Shown in pieces: positions 24,461 to 33,973 of a DNA stretch of 64,000 bases (positions are counted from its first letter, which is position 1; each line of letters begins with the position of its first letter). The notes beneath the pieces are model-generated. The model was not told the DNA's origin, did no database searches, and saw only the letters and a program-made list of their open reading frames with translations. This DNA is from Oscillospiraceae bacterium (GTDB lineage Bacteria; Bacillota; Clostridia; Oscillospirales; Acutalibacteraceae), in assembly GCA_015065975.1 (NCBI GenBank), contig SVPG01000007.1:1-64000 (forward strand). Direction: 5' to 3'. Both the position numbers and the translations under genes were made by a program.

Positions 24461-27265
24461 TCAGTTGGATTTCAATACATCAGCGCAGCGTGCACAAAGT
24501 GTCGGATGCTCTTCGCTTGTGCCGACAGAATGGCTGTACATCCAGCATCTCTCGCACTTCTCGCCCTCTGCCTTGCTTACCTTGACTGCAAGCTCGGGAA
24601 CAGCGCAATCCTCAGCGCTCTCTCCCTTGCCTTCCTCGATCTTTACATCGGATACGATGAATACTGCGGGAAGCTCTGCTGCACAGTTTCTGACAAACTC
24701 GAGCAGCTCTCCTTCGCAGACGAGTGTTACGCAGGCCTCGAGAGACTTACCGATTCTCTTCTCCTTACGCTCGAGCTCAAGAGCCTTCTGGACGTCCTCG
24801 CGGATCGCATGGATTCTGTCCCATTTTGCGATGAACTCTTCGTCAGCCTCGACCTCAACCTTTTTCGGCATATCGTTGAGAGCGATATTTTCAAGCTCAC
24901 AGTCAGCGCTGTGGGGCATGAACTTCCAGATTTCATCGGAAGTGAATGCGAGTATCGGAGAGATGAGTCTTACAAGAGCGTCAAGGATGAGATACATTGC
25001 GGTCTGAGCAGCTCTTCTGCTTGCACCGTCGGTGCTGTCGCAATAAAGTCTGTCCTTGAGAACGTCGAGATAGAAGTTGGACATATCAACAACGCAGAAC
25101 TTGTTTACTGCGTGATATACCTGATGGAACTCGAAGCTGTCATATCCTGCGACACAGGTGTCGATGAGATTGTTGAGCTTCATGAGAGCCCACTTGTCGA
25201 TATCCTGCATATCGGCAACAGCGACGCAATCCTTGTTCGGATCGAAGTCAGAAAGGTTGCCGAGGATATAACGTGCGGTATTTCTGATCTTTCTGTAGGA
25301 TTCGCTCAGCTGCTTGAGGATATCCTGAGAGATTCTTATATCGCTGTGATAATCAGACGATGCGACCCACAGTCTGAGGATATCTGCACCGTATTTATCG
25401 ATGATCTCGGACGGCTCCATACCGTTGCCGAGCGACTTCGACATCTTCTCGCCGTTGCCGTCAACAACCCAGCCGTGAGTGACGACTGTGCGGTAAGGTG
25501 CCTCACCGCTGCAGGCGACACTTGTGAGCAGCGAGGACTGGAACCAGCCTCTGTACTGGTCCGCACCCTCGAGATAGAGGTCTGCCGGCCAGGAAAGATA
25601 ATCGCGCTGCTGGCATACTGCTGCGTGGGTTACGCCCGAGTCGAACCAGACGTCCATGATGTCGTTCTCTTTATCAAACTCTGTGCTGCCGCACTCCTTA
25701 CATACTGTTCCTGCGGGAAGAAGCTCGCCCGCTTCCTTCTCGTACCAGATATCGGAGCCTTGCTTTCTGAACAGGTCGGCAACCGCCATGATTGCTTCTC
25801 TGTCGATATGCTCCTTGCCGCACTTCTTGCAGTAGAAGATGGGAATGGGAACGCCCCAGCGTCTCTGACGGCTGATGCACCAGTCGTTTCTGTCCATAAC
25901 CATCGAAGCGATTCTGTCCTCGCCCCAGCCGGGGATCCACTTGACACCGCGGATAGCCTCAACAGCCTTCTCCTTGAAGCTGTCGATGGAGCAGAACCAC
26001 TGCTCGGTTGCGCGGAAGAGAACAGGGTTCTTGCAGCGCCAGCAGTGCGGATATTTATGCTCGATTCTCTCGCTTGCGAGAAGAGCACCCGACTCGCTCA
26101 TATTCTTTGCGATGACCTTGTTTGCTTCATCGGTGGTGAGACCTGCGGAGAAGCCTGCCTCCTCGGTCATCTTTCCGTTTGCATCAACGGGAACGATGAT
26201 GGGAATTTCGGGATAGTTGCAGCATACAACATAGTCCTCAACACCGTGTCCGGGAGCTGTATGTACGCAGCCTGTACCGGAATCGAGTGTGACATGGTCA
26301 CCGACGATAACGAGCGACTCTCTGTCGAGGAAGGGATGCTTTGCCTTCATATATTCGAGCTCGCTGCCTGCGATCTCGCCGACAACCTCGTACTCCTCGA
26401 TGCCTGCTGCCTTCATTGCCGACTCATAGAGTCCGTCAGCCATGATATAGGTCTCATTGCCTGCCTTGACAAGCTTGTATGTAAAGCTCGGTCCTACGCA
26501 GATAGCGGTATTGCCGGGAAGTGTCCATGTTGTGGTGGTCCAGATAACGAAATAGGTGTTGTCAAGATCTGCACCAAGAGCCTTGAGCTTGCCGTTATCC
26601 TCGCTTACCTTGAACTTAACATATACGGAAACGCAGGGATCCTCTGCGTACTCGATCTCAGCCTCAGCAAGAGCTGTCTGGCAGTCGGGGCACCAGTAAA
26701 CCGGCTTGAGTCCCTTGTAGATATGACCGCCGCATGCCATCTCGCAGAAAACCTCGATCTGCTTTGCTTCGAATTCGGGAAGAAGTGTGATATAGGGATT
26801 CTCCCACTCGCCGAGGAAGCCGAGTCTCTTGAACTGCTCGCGCTGAGCGTCAACATACTCCATAACAGTCTCGCGGCAGAGCTTGCGAAGCTCGGAAACG
26901 GTAAGCTTAGTTGCCTTCTCGAGACCGACCTTTTTTCTTGCCTTGAGCTCGGTGGGCAGACCGTGAGTATCCCAGCCGGGAACATACGGTGCGCAGAATC
27001 CGCTCATATTCTTATAGCGGACAACGATATCCTTGAGGGTCTTGTTGAGAGCGTGACCCATATGGATATTACCGTTTGCATAGGGAGGTCCGTCGTGAAG
27101 AATATACATCGGACGACCCTCGTTCTTCTTTATCATCTTGTTATAGATGTCGGACTTGTTCCAGCCGTCAAGCATCTCCGGCTCTCTCTGCGGGAGACCT
27201 GCTCTCATGGGGAACTCGGTCGCCATAAGATTAAGCGTCTTGTTATAATCCTGTCCCATTTTCAT
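24461..27265 (-). CDS. ileS: Isoleucyl-tRNA synthetase
   Basis: Class I synthetase charging tRNA-Ile, with an editing domain for mischarged valine. The HIGH motif reads HMGH within PPYANGNIHMGHALNK, and KMSKS is intact near residue 600. The C-terminal zinc finger CERCWMYSHS ... LCARC is present, marking the bacterial (type 1) form. About 934 residues. Of three nearby ATGs, the one at 27265 is about 7 bases from AAAGGA and is preferred. No T-box was found upstream. Confidence 0.97.
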   Translation of the reverse strand: MKMGQDYNKTLNLMATEFPMRAGLPQREPEMLDGWNKSDIYNKMIKKNEGRPMYILHDGPPYANGNIHMGHALNKTLKDIVVRYKNMSGFCAPYVPGWDTHGLPTELKARKKVGLEKATKLTVSELRKLCRETVMEYVDAQREQFKRLGFLGEWENPYITLLPEFEAKQIEVFCEMACGGHIYKGLKPVYWCPDCQTALAEAEIEYAEDPCVSVYVKFKVSEDNGKLKALGADLDNTYFVIWTTTTWTLPGNTAICVGPSFTYKLVKAGNETYIMADGLYESAMKAAGIEEYEVVGEIAGSELEYMKAKHPFLDRESLVIVGDHVTLDSGTGCVHTAPGHGVEDYVVCCNYPEIPIIVPVDANGKMTEEAGFSAGLTTDEANKVIAKNMSESGALLASERIEHKYPHCWRCKNPVLFRATEQWFCSIDSFKEKAVEAIRGVKWIPGWGEDRIASMVMDRNDWCISRQRRWGVPIPIFYCKKCGKEHIDREAIMAVADLFRKQGSDIWYEKEAGELLPAGTVCKECGSTEFDKENDIMDVWFDSGVTHAAVCQQRDYLSWPADLYLEGADQYRGWFQSSLLTSVACSGEAPYRTVVTHGWVVDGNGEKMSKSLGNGMEPSEIIDKYGADILRLWVASSDYHSDIRISQDILKQLSESYRKIRNTARYILGNLSDFDPNKDCVAVADMQDIDKWALMKLNNLIDTCVAGYDSFEFHQVYHAVNKFCVVDMSNFYLDVLKDRLYCDSTDGASRRAAQTAMYLILDALVRLISPILAFTSDEIWKFMPHSADCELENIALNDMPKKVEVEADEEFIAKWDRIHAIREDVQKALELERKEKRIGKSLEACVTLVCEGELLEFVRNCAAELPAVFIVSDVKIEEGKGESAEDCAVPELAVKVSKAEGEKCERCWMYSHSVGTSEEHPTLCARCADVLKSN

Positions 27266-27327
27266 GACCATTCCTTTCGTGATAGGAGGGGAATCTCATT
27301 TTTTCTTTACCCCGAATATATTAGCAC

Positions 27328-27349
27328 GGACACGGTTTGCACCGTGTCC
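27328..27349 (-). terminator. Hairpin after divIVA (weak terminator candidate)
   Basis: Nine-pair perfect stem GGACACGGT (27328-27336) and ACCGTGTCC (27341-27349) with a TTGC loop, 18 bases past the divIVA stop. No long T run follows on the minus strand, so termination is likely partial and ileS may be reached by read-through. Confidence 0.5.
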
Positions 27350-27366
27350 TTACTCTCAATAATAAT

Positions 27367-28248
27367 TTACTGCATGTTTGCGCCTCTGCGCTTGAAAAGG
27401 CTTGCGGGCGCACTTGCAGGCTGTTCCTGCTCTGCATTGACCTTTACGCCTGCAAAGCGGGAAACATCCTCATCCACCGTTACCTCGTCCTCAAACGATG
27501 TCTGGAATCTGGATTCTCTTCTTGCGGGCTTCTGATTTCTCGGTGCTGCAGCCTCATCATCGTCGATATTGACAGTGAAACCGCCCTTGCGCTGTGCAGT
27601 TCTTTCAGGTCTGGGCATCACGGGTGCACCGGGAGCGGGCTCGGGCTGAGCAGTCTCCTCCTCGAATGCAGCCTCTGCTGCCTGCTGCTGTCTTGTCGGC
27701 ATAGCCGGCTGCTGCTGACGCTCGTAAACGGGAGCGGAAGCTCTTCTGTCGAGCATCTGTACGGAGTTGACCATATCTCTGGTCTCCGGACGCATGATCT
27801 CCTCGTTCGGGAGGTTGTTGATAAGTGTGAGGTGATCCTTGTATGCCTTGAGCAGCTTTGTCTTGAACTCAGCGATGTCGCGCTGCATACGTTCAATTAT
27901 ATCGCGCTCGTGATGGATCTCAGCCTGAGCGTTGGATACGATCTTTTCTGCCTTGATGGTCGCGTCCTTAAGGATGATCTCAGCCTTGTGTTTTGCGTCT
28001 CTGAGAGAAGCGTCACCAACCTTCTGCGCATTCATAAGTGCATTTCTGATTGAATCCTCTTCGTTCTGGTACTCCTCGAGCTTGGAAGCAAGAACCTCAA
28101 GCTTCTTTACCAGCTCAGCATTCTCTTTGAGCAGCGTATCATAGGAAAGCTGCACCTCGTCAATAAAAGCCTCGACATCCTCGGCGCGATATCCGCCGAA
28201 ATTGGACTTTCTGAAGTTAACGTTTCTGATTTCGTTAAGAGTCAGCAT
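27367..28248 (-). CDS. divIVA: DivIVA-family cell division/polarity protein
   Basis: Coiled-coil protein that binds curved membrane at poles and septum. The N-terminal lipid-binding segment LTLNEIRNVNFRKSNFGGYRAEDVEAFIDEV is highly typical. A long coiled coil follows to about residue 140, then a disordered Gln/Pro/Ala-rich part and a short basic end. 293 residues is longer than B. subtilis DivIVA (164); the extra length is mostly the C-terminal disordered region. GGAGG precedes the ATG. It is next to sepF and yggS. Confidence 0.93.
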   Translation of the reverse strand: MLTLNEIRNVNFRKSNFGGYRAEDVEAFIDEVQLSYDTLLKENAELVKKLEVLASKLEEYQNEEDSIRNALMNAQKVGDASLRDAKHKAEIILKDATIKAEKIVSNAQAEIHHERDIIERMQRDIAEFKTKLLKAYKDHLTLINNLPNEEIMRPETRDMVNSVQMLDRRASAPVYERQQQPAMPTRQQQAAEAAFEEETAQPEPAPGAPVMPRPERTAQRKGGFTVNIDDDEAAAPRNQKPARRESRFQTSFEDEVTVDEDVSRFAGVKVNAEQEQPASAPASLFKRRGANMQ

Positions 28249-28312
28249 TATGTGTCCTCCCTGTTGAATATGAAAAGATATATACCTACGCTAAAGCGTG
28301 ATTTCCAAAATC

Positions 28313-28777
28313 TTAGAAGAATACTCCGTTATTCTCAAGCTCGCCGAGAACATCGGTACCGATAAGACCTACGTTGAACGGAGTTATGATGTATGTATTG
28401 TTTGCGATTCTCTTGAGCTGACCGTCGTGTGCATATGCAGCGCCGCTGAGGAAGTCTACGATTCTTCTCGAGATGTCCTTCTGAGCCTGCTCGAGGTTGA
28501 GGACGACAGTTCTCTTCTCGATGAGGTTATCGGCGATCTCGGCAACCTCTTCGAAACGCTCGGGCTTGACAATAACGACCTGGAGCTTTGCGGTTGCGTG
28601 GATGGAGACAACCTTATCATCGGACGAGGAAGAGGACGAAGTGCGTCTCTTCTGTCTCGAATAATCTACCTGCTCCTCATAATCGTCGTCATCATAATAA
28701 TCATCATAGTAATCGTCATCGTCTGCTCTTGCGGAAGAGCTGTTCCACAGATCCTTTACCTTATCAAAAATTCCCAT
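28313..28777 (-). CDS. sepF: Cell division protein SepF
   Basis: FtsZ-binding protein that bundles filaments and anchors them to the membrane. The N terminus MGIFDKVKDLWNS is the amphipathic membrane anchor. An acidic Asp/Tyr-rich linker follows, then the conserved domain with VVIVKPERFEEVAEIADNLIEKR, TVVLNLEQAQKDISRRIVDFLSGAAYA and ITPFNV. 154 residues. It lies between yggS and divIVA as in other Gram-positives. Confidence 0.95.
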   Translation of the reverse strand: MGIFDKVKDLWNSSSARADDDDYYDDYYDDDDYEEQVDYSRQKRRTSSSSSSDDKVVSIHATAKLQVVIVKPERFEEVAEIADNLIEKRTVVLNLEQAQKDISRRIVDFLSGAAYAHDGQLKRIANNTYIITPFNVGLIGTDVLGELENNGVFF

Positions 28778-28797
28778 TACTTTATCCTCCTCATATT

Positions 28798-29538
28798 TTA
28801 TATCGTATAATTACGTCTGCCGAAAAGCGCAGACCCTACTCTTACCATATTGGAGCCGTCGAGGATAGCCTCCGCATAATCGGAGGACATACCCATCGAA
28901 AGGTATTTCATCACAATATTCTTATTATCGTAGTTTTTTGCTCCAATGTCAATAAACAGTTTATGTATTTTCTCAAAATATCTGCGAGTTTTTTCAATTT
29001 TTTCATCGAACGGGGGTATTACCATCAATCCCGATACTTTTATACCCGGAAGTTCGCCCGTTTTGAACACAAGCTCCTCCGCCTCTTCGAACCCGATTCC
29101 GCTCTTTGAAAGCTCCTCACCGATATTCACCTCGATGAGACATTCGACCGTTTTTCCTGCCTCCTGAGCACGGCGTGATATCTCGAGAGCAAGTCTCTCG
29201 GAATCGACCGACTGTATCATATGGGTCATCGGCATCGCCTGTTTTACCTTGTTTGTCTGGAGATGTCCGATGACGCTGACCGTCAGGTTATCCTTTGCAA
29301 GGTCATCGTATTTCGAAGCAAGCTCCTGCACGCGGTTTTCTCCGATATGCGTAACTCCGAGAGATATTGCATGATTTATTATCTCGACCGGCACAGTCTT
29401 CGTTACCGCGACAAACTCGATATCAGATGCTTCTCTGCCCGTTTTCTGAGCTGCGAGAGCGATATTTTCCATTATCCTCGCGTAGCTTTCGGACACATCG
29501 GCAAGCCTTGCCTCAATATCCGCGAACGATCTTTCCAT
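28798..29538 (-). CDS. yggS: YggS-family pyridoxal phosphate homeostasis protein
   Basis: PLP-binding TIM-barrel protein that buffers PLP and affects amino acid pools; called YlmE in Bacillus. The PLP lysine lies in FVAVTKTVPVEII, followed by HIGENRVQELASKY, IGHLQTNKVK, and LSMGMSSDYAEAI near the end. 246 residues from the ATG at 29538, which follows GGAGGG by 8 bases. An upstream in-frame start at 29574 lacks a site. Its start overlaps the end of the gene before it by 26 bases. Confidence 0.93.
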   Translation of the reverse strand: MERSFADIEARLADVSESYARIMENIALAAQKTGREASDIEFVAVTKTVPVEIINHAISLGVTHIGENRVQELASKYDDLAKDNLTVSVIGHLQTNKVKQAMPMTHMIQSVDSERLALEISRRAQEAGKTVECLIEVNIGEELSKSGIGFEEAEELVFKTGELPGIKVSGLMVIPPFDEKIEKTRRYFEKIHKLFIDIGAKNYDNKNIVMKYLSMGMSSDYAEAILDGSNMVRVGSALFGRRNYTI

Positions 29539-31024
29539 CGTACATTCCCTCCGTGTTAAGAATGACCTCGTCATACCGCTTGAGCCAGCCGCTCTCCGAT
29601 TTTTCGCGGCACACTGCCAGTTCTCCGACGGTATATACGACCTCTATCCTTCTGAATTTGACCTCGTTGCCCCACATGACATATACGCCTTCGACGACAT
29701 ATTCCTCCTGAACGTCGGTGCCGTCGGTACCCGATACCGTTCTGACATCGGTCATGGAGACTATCGCATCGGTTCTTATTCCGAGACCTGTCGAGCTCTT
29801 GACCTGTATCTTTATCGGCTGAGTTCTGACCGAAGAAAGATCGGCAAGCGTTGTTATGCATCTGAAAACGAGGAGCACTCTCGTCTGATCGGTGCTCGGA
29901 TTCATATACATCAGCTTTGCCTGCACCTTGCCCGATTCGGCATAGGGAAGCTGAAGCGTGTACCAGCTCGACTGCGAAAGCTTTTCGGCCTCCTTAGCCG
30001 AAACCTCACACACGATATGCCAGCGGTAATCCTCTGCTATCTTGCCGACGACATTGGAGCCGACCGTTATCGACTGCTGCTGTACCTTTACCGAATCAAA
30101 TGTTTCGGGAGTCATTGTTTCAAGCATCGATGTGTTGAGAAGCGACTCGAAACCGTCAACCTTGTCGAAATAATAACCCGAAAGCGGTGATGTAACGTGA
30201 GCCGGTGCCGACGGGAAACGGGCTGTAAGCTCGTCACGCTCAGCCTTGAGTTCCGCTATTCTCTGCGGGAAACCGTCAACTTCTTTTGTTGCTATCTGTT
30301 TCTTGTTAAGAAGATACACAAGCTCCGAGCGAAGCTGCGCCGCACGGTCAAGCTCGCCGTCTCTCGTAGCCTTCGCAAGGTCGATAAGTCTCGAATTGAT
30401 CTGTGTCTCGAGCGAGTTTTCAAGAGAACTGTCCTCGCTCGCCGTGACCATACTCTCGAATTCGTTTATCATCACGTCGATCTCTTTTATTCTTTCGTAG
30501 GCCGCTGCCGCCTCCTGAGATGAGAACACATTGGATATGGAAGCGTCCTTTGACACCTTGCCGCCGTTTTCAACCGCAGGTACCATAACTCCGCTCTTGT
30601 CGGACATAATGACTATCTCGTCCCTTACGGTATAGCCTTCGGTCGAAATGGTATCGGAAAGGGTCATACTCTGCGCCGTTTCGGTCTGTATCTTTCCGCT
30701 GTCGCACTTTACTATCTGATACACTCCGTAGCAGAGCAGCGCCGTGAGGATAACTATCATCACTATCCTAACCGACATATTTTTGCTCATTGCCCATTTT
30801 CCGAGACGGGCAACAAATCCGTTATCCTTTTTATTCTTGCTCTGATTCTTTGTTTTCGGCGCGGCGGTCGGTTTCTGCTCTTTTTTTACCGCAGTACTTT
30901 TCGCCGCCGTGCTTTTCTTTTCAGAACTCTTTTTCTTTGCCGTACTGTTTTTCGCGGCAGGTTTCTTTGCCGCAGGCTTTTTTGCATTTTTCTTCTTATT
31001 GTTTGCGTTCCCTTTTTCTGCCAT
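29513..31024 (-). CDS. HlyD-like membrane protein with lysine/alanine-rich cytoplasmic tail
   Basis: 503 residues. The first ~75 residues are Lys/Ala/Ser/Thr-rich, followed by one membrane helix (about 86-106). The outer part begins with a short lipoyl-like strand segment (SDKSGVMVPAVENGGKVSKD), then a helical hairpin likely to be coiled coil (about 165-265), and a beta-rich second half. This matches HlyD/adaptor-type proteins found beside yggS-sepF in Clostridia. No transporter gene is adjacent, so export is not a safe call; a role in division or envelope assembly is inferred from position. Confidence 0.7.
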   Translation of the reverse strand: MAEKGNANNKKKNAKKPAAKKPAAKNSTAKKKSSEKKSTAAKSTAVKKEQKPTAAPKTKNQSKNKKDNGFVARLGKWAMSKNMSVRIVMIVILTALLCYGVYQIVKCDSGKIQTETAQSMTLSDTISTEGYTVRDEIVIMSDKSGVMVPAVENGGKVSKDASISNVFSSQEAAAAYERIKEIDVMINEFESMVTASEDSSLENSLETQINSRLIDLAKATRDGELDRAAQLRSELVYLLNKKQIATKEVDGFPQRIAELKAERDELTARFPSAPAHVTSPLSGYYFDKVDGFESLLNTSMLETMTPETFDSVKVQQQSITVGSNVVGKIAEDYRWHIVCEVSAKEAEKLSQSSWYTLQLPYAESGKVQAKLMYMNPSTDQTRVLLVFRCITTLADLSSVRTQPIKIQVKSSTGLGIRTDAIVSMTDVRTVSGTDGTDVQEEYVVEGVYVMWGNEVKFRRIEVVYTVGELAVCREKSESGWLKRYDEVILNTEGMYDGKIVRGY

Positions 31025-31034
31025 ACCCCTGCAT

Positions 31035-31997
31035 CTATTCCCCTTTCTTCATATTCATCTGCCGCAGAACCGTTTCGCAGGCTGCATCAAGCAGATGTTC
31101 AAAACTCTCATAATCATCGGCATAGAGCCGATTTATCCTCTCGTCCCTGCCAAACCACGATATCTGTCTTTTTGCGTATCTTCTTGTGCTCTGCTTGAGT
31201 GAATCGAGAGCACATTCAAGAGAACATTCCCCATTAAAATAAGGTTTGAGCTCCTTGTATCCGATAGCCTGTGCGCTTGTTTCCCCGTACTCACCCGAGA
31301 GAAAATCACGCGCCTCCTCTATCAGTCCGTTCTCCACCATAATATCAACACGACGGTTTATTCTGTCGTAGAGCTTCTGTCTGTCACGGTAACCGAGTCC
31401 GATTGTGCACACATCATAAGGCGACGGTTCAAGCTTTGAGCGTCTTACGTGTTCGCTCATCGGGATACCTGTCGAGCGGTATATTTCAATCGCTCTGACT
31501 ATGCGTTTGGTATCGCACGCGCTCAGTTTTCCCGCCGTCTCGGCATCAAACTGCGACAGCTCCGAAAGCAGCGACTCGCCGCCTTCGTTTTCGGCTCTTT
31601 CCTCAAGCTCACGTCTGAGCTGATCATCCCCTTTGACGTCGGGGAATTTAACATTGTCAACAAGCGAATTGAAATAGAGTCCCGTTCCGCCGCATATTAT
31701 CGCAAGAAAGCCCCTTTTGTCGATATCATCTATAACCTCACGAGCCATATCGCAATAGGCAAAGACCGAGAGCTTCTCGCTCGGGTCAACACAACCGATA
31801 AGATGATGCGGTACACCCAGCATCTCATCACAGGTCGGTTTCGCTGTTGCGATGTCCATACCTTTATATATCTGCATGGAATCGCACGAGACAACCTCGC
31901 CGCCCAGCCGCTTTGCCATTGCCGCAGCAAGCGCCGATTTTCCCGATGCTGTCGGTCCGACAACCGCTGCCGCAAATATCTTTCTCGTGTCAGTCAT
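31035..31997 (-). CDS. miaA: tRNA dimethylallyltransferase
   Basis: Adds a dimethylallyl group to A37 of tRNAs reading U-starting codons. The P-loop GPTASGKSALAAAMAKRL is near the N terminus, followed by VVSCDSMQIYKGMDIATAKP and the DDIDKRGFLAIICGGTGLYF segment. 320 residues. Its ATG overlaps the mutL stop (ATGA). MiaB, which acts on the product, is encoded upstream in the same array. Confidence 0.95.
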   Translation of the reverse strand: MTDTRKIFAAAVVGPTASGKSALAAAMAKRLGGEVVSCDSMQIYKGMDIATAKPTCDEMLGVPHHLIGCVDPSEKLSVFAYCDMAREVIDDIDKRGFLAIICGGTGLYFNSLVDNVKFPDVKGDDQLRRELEERAENEGGESLLSELSQFDAETAGKLSACDTKRIVRAIEIYRSTGIPMSEHVRRSKLEPSPYDVCTIGLGYRDRQKLYDRINRRVDIMVENGLIEEARDFLSGEYGETSAQAIGYKELKPYFNGECSLECALDSLKQSTRRYAKRQISWFGRDERINRLYADDYESFEHLLDAACETVLRQMNMKKGE

Positions 31998-33955
31998 ATT
32001 CTGCCAAAACTCTTTTCCAGTTCTTTTCTTGTAAGCTTTATCGAAATGGGACGTCCGTGCGGACAGTATCTTACCGACGGATCGGCATCAAGTCTCACAG
32101 CCAGACGCGCAAGCTCCTCGTACGATGTTCTGTCGTGCGCCTTGATAGCACTTCGGCAGGCAACCGTATGCAGAACATTGTCAAGCTTTTCGATAAAGGT
32201 CTCGTTCATTCCGCCGAGTCTTCCCGCTATCTCCTGCACAGCTTCGGCGGCGTCGCTGCCTGCAAGAGCGGTCGGCACCGTACGAACAATAACAGTACCC
32301 GAACCGAAATCCTCCGTCTCGAATCCCGCCTTCATGAGCAGGTCGAGATTATCGAGCACAGCGTCGTAATGCTTCTTGTCAAGCACAACGGTCTGCGGCT
32401 CGAGCAGATACTGGACATTTTCGCCCGTCTGCTGTGCCTTGAGCTGTTCGTATATCAGACGCTCGTGCGCTGCGTGCTTGTCGATTATTATAAGATCATC
32501 GCCCGATTCCAGAATGAGATAGGTTCCGAAAGCCTCGCCCACTATCTTCCAGTTCCCGAGCTCGAAATCGTTCGTCCTGACCTCAGGCTCCTGCACGCAG
32601 GTCTCGGGCTCCTGCTGTACGGGAATCGGTTCATGCTCGTGTACGACAGGTTTTTCGGGCTCATCGGTCTCGATATCAATAAAGCTGTAATCAGCTCTGC
32701 GCGGTTTTTTAACCTCGGGCGGCGGAGTCTCTCGCAGAAGGCTTGCATATCTCTCGTGAACGTCATCGTCGGACGAATCGCTGACCTTAACAGGCGCGGC
32801 TGATATCGGCGTATCCTCTATCGGACGCGGAGTCTTTGGCACTGTCGGTACCGCAGGCGTCTCCTCTATCTTCATCTGGACCGTTTCGGTCTGCAGCACG
32901 GGCGCAAAAGGCTGCTGAACCTTCGGCTGCGGTTTTGTCTCGGCAATTTTGAGTTCGGGGCGTCTGTCGTTTTCGGCAAGCGCCGATTTCACCGCATAAT
33001 ATATGCCGCTCGTTACCGGACGTTCATTTGTGAAGCGAACCTCAAGCTTTGCGGGGTGAACGTTTACGTCCACAGCCGCACAGTTCATCTCGACATTGAG
33101 AACGCACGCAGGGTGCTTTCCGACCATTATCGCTCCGCGATAAGCCTCCTCAAGTGCCGCCTGCATCGCACTGTTTCTGCAGCAGCGGCCGTTTATAAAG
33201 AAGGTCTGCATACTTCTGTTGGCTCGTGCACATATCGGACGGGAGACATATCCGCTGACCTTTATGCCGTTGTATTCGTAATCAACGGGCATCAGACCCT
33301 CGGTAAACTCCTTGCCGAACACGGCATAGATCGCAGATTTCAGATCACCGTCACCCGGTGTCATGAGCGTCTGCTTGCCGTCCCTGATAAATCTTACCGA
33401 AACCTCGGGATGGGACAGCGCTATCTTGTCGACGACCGATGCCGCCGCATTCGCCTCAGAAACGTCCTTCTTGAGAAATTTCATTCGCGCGGGGGTATTG
33501 TAAAAAAGATCGCGAACCGTTATTACCGTGCCCTTTGCACAGCCGCAGTCATCGATAAGCACCTCATCTCCGCCTTCGATGACATAGCGTGTTCCGATAT
33601 CGCTTTCGGCGGTCCTTGTCATGACCTCAACACGCGACACGGCGCATATGGAAGCAAGCGCTTCACCGCGGAATCCGAGTGTGTAGATGGCTTCAAGGTC
33701 GCTTCCTGTGCTTATCTTGCTCGTTGCATGACGAAGAAAGGCTACGGGCACATCATCTCTGTGAATACCCTCACCGTTATCGGTTATTCTTATCATCGAA
33801 ACGCCGCCGTTCTTTATCTCGACGGTTATCGCATCAGCACCTGCATCTATCGAATTCTCGACAAGCTCTTTTATGACGGAGGCGGGTCTTTCGACCACCT
33901 CTCCCGCAGCTATAAGCTCAGCCGTATGCTTGTCAAGAACCTGAACGCGTCCCAT
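31994..33955 (-). CDS. mutL: DNA mismatch repair protein MutL
   Basis: GHKL ATPase that links MutS recognition to strand removal. The ATPase motifs are VENSIDAGADAI, ITDNGEGI and GFRGEAL. The middle is a long disordered Pro/Glu-rich linker. The C-terminal domain holds DKHAAHERLIYE, the endonuclease motif (usually DQHAxxExxxxE, here with Lys at position two), and CPHGRPISIKL. This fits a nicking MutL of the kind found in bacteria without MutH. 653 residues. It follows mutS by 18 bases. Confidence 0.95.
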   Translation of the reverse strand: MGRVQVLDKHTAELIAAGEVVERPASVIKELVENSIDAGADAITVEIKNGGVSMIRITDNGEGIHRDDVPVAFLRHATSKISTGSDLEAIYTLGFRGEALASICAVSRVEVMTRTAESDIGTRYVIEGGDEVLIDDCGCAKGTVITVRDLFYNTPARMKFLKKDVSEANAAASVVDKIALSHPEVSVRFIRDGKQTLMTPGDGDLKSAIYAVFGKEFTEGLMPVDYEYNGIKVSGYVSRPICARANRSMQTFFINGRCCRNSAMQAALEEAYRGAIMVGKHPACVLNVEMNCAAVDVNVHPAKLEVRFTNERPVTSGIYYAVKSALAENDRRPELKIAETKPQPKVQQPFAPVLQTETVQMKIEETPAVPTVPKTPRPIEDTPISAAPVKVSDSSDDDVHERYASLLRETPPPEVKKPRRADYSFIDIETDEPEKPVVHEHEPIPVQQEPETCVQEPEVRTNDFELGNWKIVGEAFGTYLILESGDDLIIIDKHAAHERLIYEQLKAQQTGENVQYLLEPQTVVLDKKHYDAVLDNLDLLMKAGFETEDFGSGTVIVRTVPTALAGSDAAEAVQEIAGRLGGMNETFIEKLDNVLHTVACRSAIKAHDRTSYEELARLAVRLDADPSVRYCPHGRPISIKLTRKELEKSFGRI

Positions 33956-33973
33956 AAAACACCATTCCTTACG

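Noticed and set aside
27266..27366. T-box or other tRNA-sensing leader before ileS
   Set aside because: The gap is about 100 bases and lacks the conserved T-box sequence and any antiterminator; only the divIVA hairpin is present.
24380..27535. Plus-strand open frame of about 1050 codons opposite ileS
   Set aside because: IleS on the minus strand has every expected motif in order; the plus frame is low-information, with no ribosome site or family signature.
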